From CAYJBH01 sp964371365 (lineage in GTDB: Bacteria > Bacillota > Clostridia > Oscillospirales > Ruminococcaceae), in contig CAYJMO010000079.1 in assembly GCA_964371365.1 (NCBI GenBank), positions 1-8,931 on the forward strand: a stretch of 8,931 bases of DNA, written 5' to 3'. The translations under genes and the position numbers were made by a program. Positions within the stretch are counted from its first letter, which is position 1. Each line of letters begins with the position of its first letter. Below the pieces are notes generated by a model that did not search any database, had not been told where the DNA came from, and worked only from the letters and a program-made list of their open reading frames with translations. Shown one piece after another: positions 4,920 to 8,931 of this stretch.

Positions 4920-7346
4920 TTAGGTCATGTGCCGATTATAAAAATCTTCCACCGTGTCTATGATGCCCTGTGCGGTGCCGTATGCGGCGGAGTAGATACC
5001 CTGCTCCGAGTAAAGATCCTCGTATTCCTCGGGGTTGCGTACAAAACCATATTCATAAAGAACCGACATGGCGCCGGTGGAACGCGTTACATAAAAATAG
5101 TTGTAATGATCGCCGCGATGTTCCCTTTCGGTATACTGCGAAACACGGTCGGTCAAAGCCGCGGCAAACGGTTGGGAGGTCTCTTCAAAATAGTAACCCT
5201 CGACACCCTTGCTGTTGTTGCCGTCGCTCGTCTCGGCGACGCTGTTATGATGAACCGACAGAAAAAAATGTGGCTTTGTGCTAAAAGACAGCTCCAATCG
5301 CTCCTGTAGTGAGACTGTTGTGTCGTCGGTGCGTGACATAATCACCTGGGCGCCGAGCTGTTCCAACCAAATTTTTATCGCCATCGCCTGGGTGAGGTTG
5401 AGCTGTGATTCCGTCGGCACGCCATCTCCCGACCCTACACCGAGAGCACCGCTATCATCCCCTCCATGACCTGCATCAACTAAAACGGTGAATCCCTCGA
5501 GCGGTGCGCCGACCGGCTCCGGCGGTGCGCCGATAAGCTCTATCCCCATGCCACCTTCGCGGTATTCTATATAATGCCCCCAAACCGGTGTCGTTGAGGA
5601 AAGCCCAAAGGACATTGTCGTGACATTGCCCTCTATGACAATTTCAAGCGTGTCAATATAGGTGGACGAGTCCGCAATCTGTGTGGCAAATCCCTGTGCG
5701 GCGGTGAAGTTAACTCCGTGGAGCGTCACTGTCAAAAGGTTGCCCTGACGCTCGTCATATGCAACAATACCATTCATGCCGTCAAAGTTAATATACTCCG
5801 TATCCTCAGCGGATGTAAGTGTAAGTCCGGTGCATGTCACCGACTGTTCTCCCTCGACCGGCGTGGTATTTCGTGTCATAACCCAGTCACCCGAGTTAAG
5901 CTGATATGCGTAGGTGGTCTGATTACTGCGCACCACCGTTTTGCTATCCACCACTAAAAAGCGCGCACCCTTTCGAAATGTCTCCGAAATATTGCCGTCG
6001 CTCGCCGGATCGTACAGGGCGCTCGCGATAGGCTCTGTTATCTCTACAAATCTACCGTCCGCTACGGCTACCGTTCCGTCATGGGTAGTTCCACCGCTAC
6101 TGCCGCTGTAGGTATACCGCTCGATATTGGCGCTCACCGATGTATCACCTTGAGTAAACACATAGCTGTTGTCGCCGAGAGCAAGCTCGACCAATATGCC
6201 AAACATACCGGAGCTACCGTTTCTTACAACCTCTGCATCGTTCATATAAAGCGGCTGACTCGGGTCAGAAAAACCCATGATAAAGTAACTTGACCAGGTG
6301 GTGCTAAGCTCTCCGGTAATCGGCTCACTCAACTCAAGCACCTGTTTTGGGGTGTAGCTCGGGATGAGGTTATCCGCCTGCGGTACGGCCGCCGCCTTTG
6401 CCATCTCGAGAATATCTGCCGCAACCTCTTCATAATCACCAACTATAATTCCACCAAACTCGGGGGAGCTCGCATGCATGTAGGTATTAAAGAGCATCTC
6501 GTCGGCGGTGCCGCTCCCTTGTGAAATATAGGCTGTCGGTGCACCTGCAACAGACAAAACACCCTCGATATTCACAGCGTCCGCGATAATAAAATCGTTA
6601 AAACTCGCACTCTGCCAACCTTCATCCAGCATACCAACCTCCCGTCCTGCGAGGTCAAGCGCTATGTTGTCCATCAAGGTGTCAACCGAAGCGATCTCGT
6701 TCTCGGACAGGTTATAAAAAGCTAATCCTCCAACCGGATAGCGTTTGCAAAGCCTTGCCAAGCTCTCGGCAAGTAGTGCCCCGTACTTTTCGTCGGTAGC
6801 GTCATATCTACCCTGCGATACCGTCGCATCAAACTCCATCGCATCGGCGCCGTATAGATCAAGCAGGGCAACTATACCAATCCCTTTTTCACTCGCAGCA
6901 GCCGAGACCTCATAGAGTGGGTCGAAATCTTCAAAGAAGGGCTCAAAATTGCGATCGTCATAATAGGCACTCTCCCCAGATTTAGTGTAGAAAAACAGAG
7001 TGTTAATGCCGTTTGAGGCACAATATTCCACCAGACGCTCGGTGACGGCAAGCCGTTCCTCCTCCAGCATAGTCTCGGTGAATAGCTCGGCGGGATTTAC
7101 ATAGATACCGGTTACCTTCTCGCTGATAAGTAGCGGTGCTACGGGAGGTTGAGCATCCTCCCTATAGTCGTTAATCATCGGCAAAAGCAATGCTATCGAG
7201 ACTGCAAGCGCAGTTATAACGATACAGATAATGATCAGTATATTAGCACCAAACTTTTTTCTCGGTGTGGCACCCCTCTTTGCACTCGCAGGTCTCGGGG
7301 AGCTATTTTTTGTCGGTCTTGAAGATTTATACGGTGTATATTTCAT
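4920..7346 (-). CDS. Membrane-anchored N-acetylmuramoyl-L-alanine amidase with N-terminal barrel-like domain
   Basis: This 808-residue protein has a basic, Ser/Pro-rich cytoplasmic tail (1-33) and one membrane anchor (about 34-56) without a clear cleavage site. A region at about 77-320 resembles GHL10-type glycoside-hydrolase-like barrels (VTGIYVNPAELF at 78-89, NGINTLFFYTKS at 112-123). Beta-rich segments at about 340-610 include an Ig-like stretch, a possible SH3-like stretch near 430-500 and an AMIN-like stretch near 515-600. The C-terminal Amidase_3 domain (618-805) cleaves the bond between MurNAc and L-alanine in peptidoglycan. Its zinc ligands are visible: His627 in DAGHGG, Glu646 in TESQLN and His699 in SVHHN, with catalytic Glu765 in YEYGFVRNPEE, so it should be active outside the cell. 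The ATG at 7346 has AAGGAT eight bases upstream, inside the end of the preceding gene. The amidase call is strong; the domain names before it are less certain. Confidence 0.9.
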   Translation of the reverse strand: MKYTPYKSSRPTKNSSPRPASAKRGATPRKKFGANILIIICIVITALAVSIALLLPMINDYREDAQPPVAPLLISEKVTGIYVNPAELFTETMLEEERLAVTERLVEYCASNGINTLFFYTKSGESAYYDDRNFEPFFEDFDPLYEVSAAASEKGIGIVALLDLYGADAMEFDATVSQGRYDATDEKYGALLAESLARLCKRYPVGGLAFYNLSENEIASVDTLMDNIALDLAGREVGMLDEGWQSASFNDFIIADAVNIEGVLSVAGAPTAYISQGSGTADEMLFNTYMHASSPEFGGIIVGDYEEVAADILEMAKAAAVPQADNLIPSYTPKQVLELSEPITGELSTTWSSYFIMGFSDPSQPLYMNDAEVVRNGSSGMFGILVELALGDNSYVFTQGDTSVSANIERYTYSGSSGGTTHDGTVAVADGRFVEITEPIASALYDPASDGNISETFRKGARFLVVDSKTVVRSNQTTYAYQLNSGDWVMTRNTTPVEGEQSVTCTGLTLTSAEDTEYINFDGMNGIVAYDERQGNLLTVTLHGVNFTAAQGFATQIADSSTYIDTLEIVIEGNVTTMSFGLSSTTPVWGHYIEYREGGMGIELIGAPPEPVGAPLEGFTVLVDAGHGGDDSGALGVGSGDGVPTESQLNLTQAMAIKIWLEQLGAQVIMSRTDDTTVSLQERLELSFSTKPHFFLSVHHNSVAETSDGNNSKGVEGYYFEETSQPFAAALTDRVSQYTEREHRGDHYNYFYVTRSTGAMSVLYEYGFVRNPEEYEDLYSEQGIYSAAYGTAQGIIDTVEDFYNRHMT

Positions 7347-7351
7347 TAATA

Positions 7352-7921
7352 TTAATCCTTATTTTCCATCGAAAGATCTCTGTTATCGTCAATTTTTTTT
7401 GCTTTGACTTTATTATAAATATAAACAGTAACCACCCCGATTATACCACCGATCAAGGTGCTTAACAGGTGTAGTGAGCTAAATGCAGCCCTTGTTGCAA
7501 CCATCTGATCCTCATTAAACATTAAAAGATAGGGCATCAACTTCGCACCGGAAAAAAACTGAACATAGTATTTTAGAAGTGCCCCACCGAGGACAGGTGT
7601 CAAAAATAAAAAGAATTTATATGAAGGCTCTATGACCTTAGGCGCAAGATAGAGGGTGAGCACATATAGGCCGTTACCAAAGATAATAACAAAAATGAAA
7701 ACGAAAATTTCTATATCATTGCAGATAAAGCTGATAATCGGGGCAATAACCGCAAAGGCAAATCCCCATTTCACACCCAAAAAACGAAGTGAAAGCACAA
7801 ACAAAAAGGATATTACGGTGTATGCCAACATCAGCCCGCCCTGTCCTTCCACAAGTGAGCAAAGTGTTATTATAACAATATATACGGCACTAATAATAAT
7901 TTTTTTAGGCTCAACTGACAT
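7352..7921 (-). CDS. Six-helix membrane protein, possible ECF transporter S component
   Basis: The 189-residue product has about six hydrophobic segments (near 8-26, 29-47, 51-68, 71-94, 102-120 and 147-168) and a short charged cytoplasmic tail. Size, helix count and the segment SSLHLLSTLIGGIIGVV (148-164) resemble substrate-binding S components of energy-coupling factor (ECF) transporters, which take up vitamins or other small molecules. No EcfA or EcfT gene is in the window, so it would depend on a shared module elsewhere. Substrate cannot be read. The ATG at 7921 has AGGA seven bases upstream. The gene ends five bases before the amidase start and holds that gene's ribosome binding site, so the two are closely coupled. 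It may instead be an uncharacterised envelope membrane protein. Confidence 0.5.
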   Translation of the reverse strand: MSVEPKKIIISAVYIVIITLCSLVEGQGGLMLAYTVISFLFVLSLRFLGVKWGFAFAVIAPIISFICNDIEIFVFIFVIIFGNGLYVLTLYLAPKVIEPSYKFFLFLTPVLGGALLKYYVQFFSGAKLMPYLLMFNEDQMVATRAAFSSLHLLSTLIGGIIGVVTVYIYNKVKAKKIDDNRDLSMENKD

Positions 7922-7939
7922 ATACTTTTCCTATAACGG

Positions 7940-7968
7940 TTGCCTTTTCCCCTTTATTATACTATAAT
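7940..7968 (+). promoter_or_regulatory. Candidate sigma-A promoter, plus strand, overlapping the opposed promoter
   Basis: TTGCCT (7940-7945), a 17-base spacer and a perfect TATAAT (7963-7968) fit a housekeeping promoter reading right toward the zinc-ribbon gene, with a start near 7975 and a leader of about 70 bases. Its -10 is one arm of an odd palindrome shared with the minus-strand promoter. Confidence 0.45.
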
Positions 7969-7984
7969 AGAGGGTAGTTGGCAA
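7956..7984 (-). promoter_or_regulatory. Sigma-A-like promoter for the four-gene envelope cluster
   Basis: On the minus strand TTGCCA (7984-7979) is followed by 17 bases and then a perfect TATAAT (7961-7956). This is five of six at -35, six of six at -10, with ideal spacing. The start would fall near 7949, giving a leader of about 28 bases before the ATG at 7921. It is the best promoter in the window. No other good promoter was noticed in the short gaps within the cluster. Confidence 0.65.
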
Positions 7985-8020
7985 TGAATATTGACAAAAA
8001 AAAGGACTATACTTTTTATA
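7985..8020 (+). promoter_or_regulatory. Second candidate promoter region for the zinc-ribbon gene (sigma-A or sigma-G type)
   Basis: Two readings overlap. A housekeeping-type reading is TTGACA (7991-7996), 18 bases, then TTTATA (8015-8020). A forespore-type reading is TGAATA (7985-7990), 17 bases, then TATACTT (8008-8014), which matches the Bacillus sigma-G consensus exactly at -35 and at five of seven positions at -10. Both point to the gene at 8044. The stretch is AT-rich, so chance matches are likely and neither reading is firm. Confidence 0.35.
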
Positions 8021-8043
8021 CATAGACATAGGAGAGTTTTTAC

Positions 8044-8931
8044 ATGCACTGCCCGAGATGTGGTAACGTTTCAAACGATGATCAGCTTTTTTGCAATAGC
8101 TGTGGCACCAAGCTCGCAACACCGGAGTTTGATGCCGATCAGCTTTTTGAGAATATCGCAATTAATTCAGGGGTCTTAACCTCCGAGACACAACCCTCGG
8201 ATGAAAGAGCTCCGGTTTCTCGTCCTGCCTCCGGTGGGACACGTCGACCGGTCGACAAGCAGAAGGTTAAAAACCGTGGGATTGTGACCCCACTGCTTTT
8301 ATTGGGGATACTGTCTATAGTTACCTCCTTGGTAATAGCGAGTGTTTATATGTTTTTGACCCACAACCAGGCGGCGGCAATAAATAACTTTGCACAAGCT
8401 CTTGCCCTTGCCGATGTAAACGAGATACGTGAATCCGCCGTTTTCATAGATATCGAGCCGACCGATGATGAACTGCGCAACATGGCAACCTCTTTTGATG
8501 AGGCGGATATAATACAGTTCAAGACCCAACTCAACAGCGGTGAATCTCGTGACTTTTCCTCCTTTTCCATCGCTGAAGAGCCCTTGACCTGGCCTTTTAA
8601 CAGCTTTGTCGTTACGGTGAGTGCCGCCGATTTTCGTATAAGCGGCCTTACCTCCGATATCGCAGTCAGGGTAAACGGCGTCGAGGTCGCTACCGAGTTT
8701 TCCGACGATGTGTGTATCGTGTCCGGACTTGTGCCGGGCATCTATGATTTCAGCTTTGGTGTAGAAGGTAGCTTTCAACCTATTAGCGCAACCTCCTTTA
8801 AACAGGAAGGGGAGATAATACAGGCGATAGCCACCGAACCAATTGTAGAGCCCGAACCGGAACCGGAACCGGAGCCCGAACCGGAACCGGAACCGGAGCC
8901 AGAACCGGAACCGGAACCGGAGAGAGAAAAC
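8044..8931 (+). CDS. Zinc-ribbon single-pass membrane protein, TcaA-like, with Glu-Pro repeat (partial at 3' end)
   Basis: The frame is open from ATG at 8044 to the window edge (296 codons, no stop), so the gene is incomplete. AGGAGAG seven bases upstream supports the start. The product begins with a zinc ribbon, Cys3-Cys6 and Cys17-Cys20 in two CxxCG knuckles. A polar linker follows (25-77), then one membrane helix (about 80-104), then an extracytoplasmic region starting NQAAAINNFAQALALADVNE (108-127). A beta-rich part (about 181-250) contains VRVNGVEVATEFSDD (208-222) and LVPGIYDFSFG (229-239), like the NG...PG repeats of TcaA-type proteins. Then come 12 Glu-Pro dipeptides (269-292). TcaA-like proteins sit in the membrane with the ribbon inside and are tied to wall stress or glycopeptide response in staphylococci; here the role is inferred only. 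The rigid, acidic EP tract probably spans wall or spaces a further domain beyond the window. Confidence 0.85.
   Translation, partial: MHCPRCGNVSNDDQLFCNSCGTKLATPEFDADQLFENIAINSGVLTSETQPSDERAPVSRPASGGTRRPVDKQKVKNRGIVTPLLLLGILSIVTSLVIASVYMFLTHNQAAAINNFAQALALADVNEIRESAVFIDIEPTDDELRNMATSFDEADIIQFKTQLNSGESRDFSSFSIAEEPLTWPFNSFVVTVSAADFRISGLTSDIAVRVNGVEVATEFSDDVCIVSGLVPGIYDFSFGVEGSFQPISATSFKQEGEIIQAIATEPIVEPEPEPEPEPEPEPEPEPEPEPEPEREN
8848..8919 (+). repeat. Three tandem copies of a 24-base unit encoding Glu-Pro
   Basis: Units lie at 8848-8871, 8872-8895 and 8896-8919. Each is one GAG-led codon pair (GAGCCC, GAGCCC, GAGCCA) followed by three GAACCG pairs. The first two copies are identical and the third differs by one base. 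A decayed fourth copy seems to start at 8920 (GAG AGA GAA AAC). The unit keeps the frame, so gain or loss of copies would change tract length by eight residues without a frameshift. Confidence 0.9.

Noticed and set aside
4705..4923. Plus-strand open frames of 60-70 codons over the YjfB-like gene
   Set aside because: They are antisense to a gene with a strong ribosome binding site and a recognisable family pattern, and they show no family features.
4929..6293. Plus-strand open frames opposite the amidase gene
   Set aside because: They have low-complexity or Cys/Arg-rich products and no start signals; the minus frame carries all amidase residues.
7656..7967. Plus-strand frame of 103 codons over the small membrane protein gene
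   Set aside because: It is antisense to a six-helix protein with a good start and promoter, and it runs across that promoter.
8299..8778. Long minus-strand open frames (8299-8778 and 8346-8741)
   Set aside because: They lie opposite the zinc-ribbon gene, have no good ribosome binding site, and resemble no family. The plus-strand frame has a clear start, domains and repeat.
8848..8919. Tandem repeat as a CRISPR array
   Set aside because: Units are contiguous without spacers and encode Glu-Pro in a continuing reading frame.

Overview
The window most likely comes from the chromosome of an endospore-forming, low-to-mid-GC Firmicute of class Clostridia. It carries a compact spoVAC-spoVAD pair on the minus strand. 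It also carries a YjfB-type small protein of motile Firmicutes, Gram-positive style wall hydrolase and zinc-ribbon membrane proteins, AGGAG-like ribosome binding sites and sigma-A-like promoters. I see no tRNA, rRNA, CRISPR array, insertion sequence or phage gene. All calls come from reading the sequence; no database search was run.

Layout from left to right. Positions 1-114 are non-coding and hold two inverted repeats downstream of spoVAD. Positions 115-1599 (minus) hold spoVAC then spoVAD, parts of the forespore inner-membrane system that moves dipicolinic acid. A divergent intergenic gap of about 250 bases follows. Positions 1851-2663 (plus) encode a short QueG-like iron-sulfur protein with a TTG start. 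Its 3' end overlaps by 17 bases the 3' end of a convergent minus-strand gene cluster.

That cluster (7921 down to 2647) holds four tightly spaced genes. In order of transcription they are: a small six-helix membrane protein resembling an ECF transporter S component; an 808-residue membrane-anchored N-acetylmuramoyl-L-alanine amidase with a barrel-like N-terminal domain; a 60-residue YjfB-family protein; and a 683-residue polytopic protein resembling GT-C glycosyltransferases. Gaps are 5, 26 and 12 bases, and a good sigma-A-like promoter precedes the first gene, so one transcript is likely. The theme is the cell envelope: wall cleavage, lipid-linked or surface glycan chemistry, and possibly motility.

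From 8044 to the right edge (plus) runs a divergent, incomplete gene. It encodes an N-terminal zinc ribbon, one membrane segment, an extracytoplasmic region with TcaA-like layout, and a Glu-Pro repeat built from a 24-base DNA unit. The gap between this gene and the cluster holds an almost perfectly symmetrical pair of opposed -10 elements.

The points most worth following are the four-gene envelope cluster with its embedded YjfB protein, the barrel-amidase fusion, the symmetrical divergent promoter, the short QueG-like protein, and the inverted repeats after spoVAD. None is proof of a new system.
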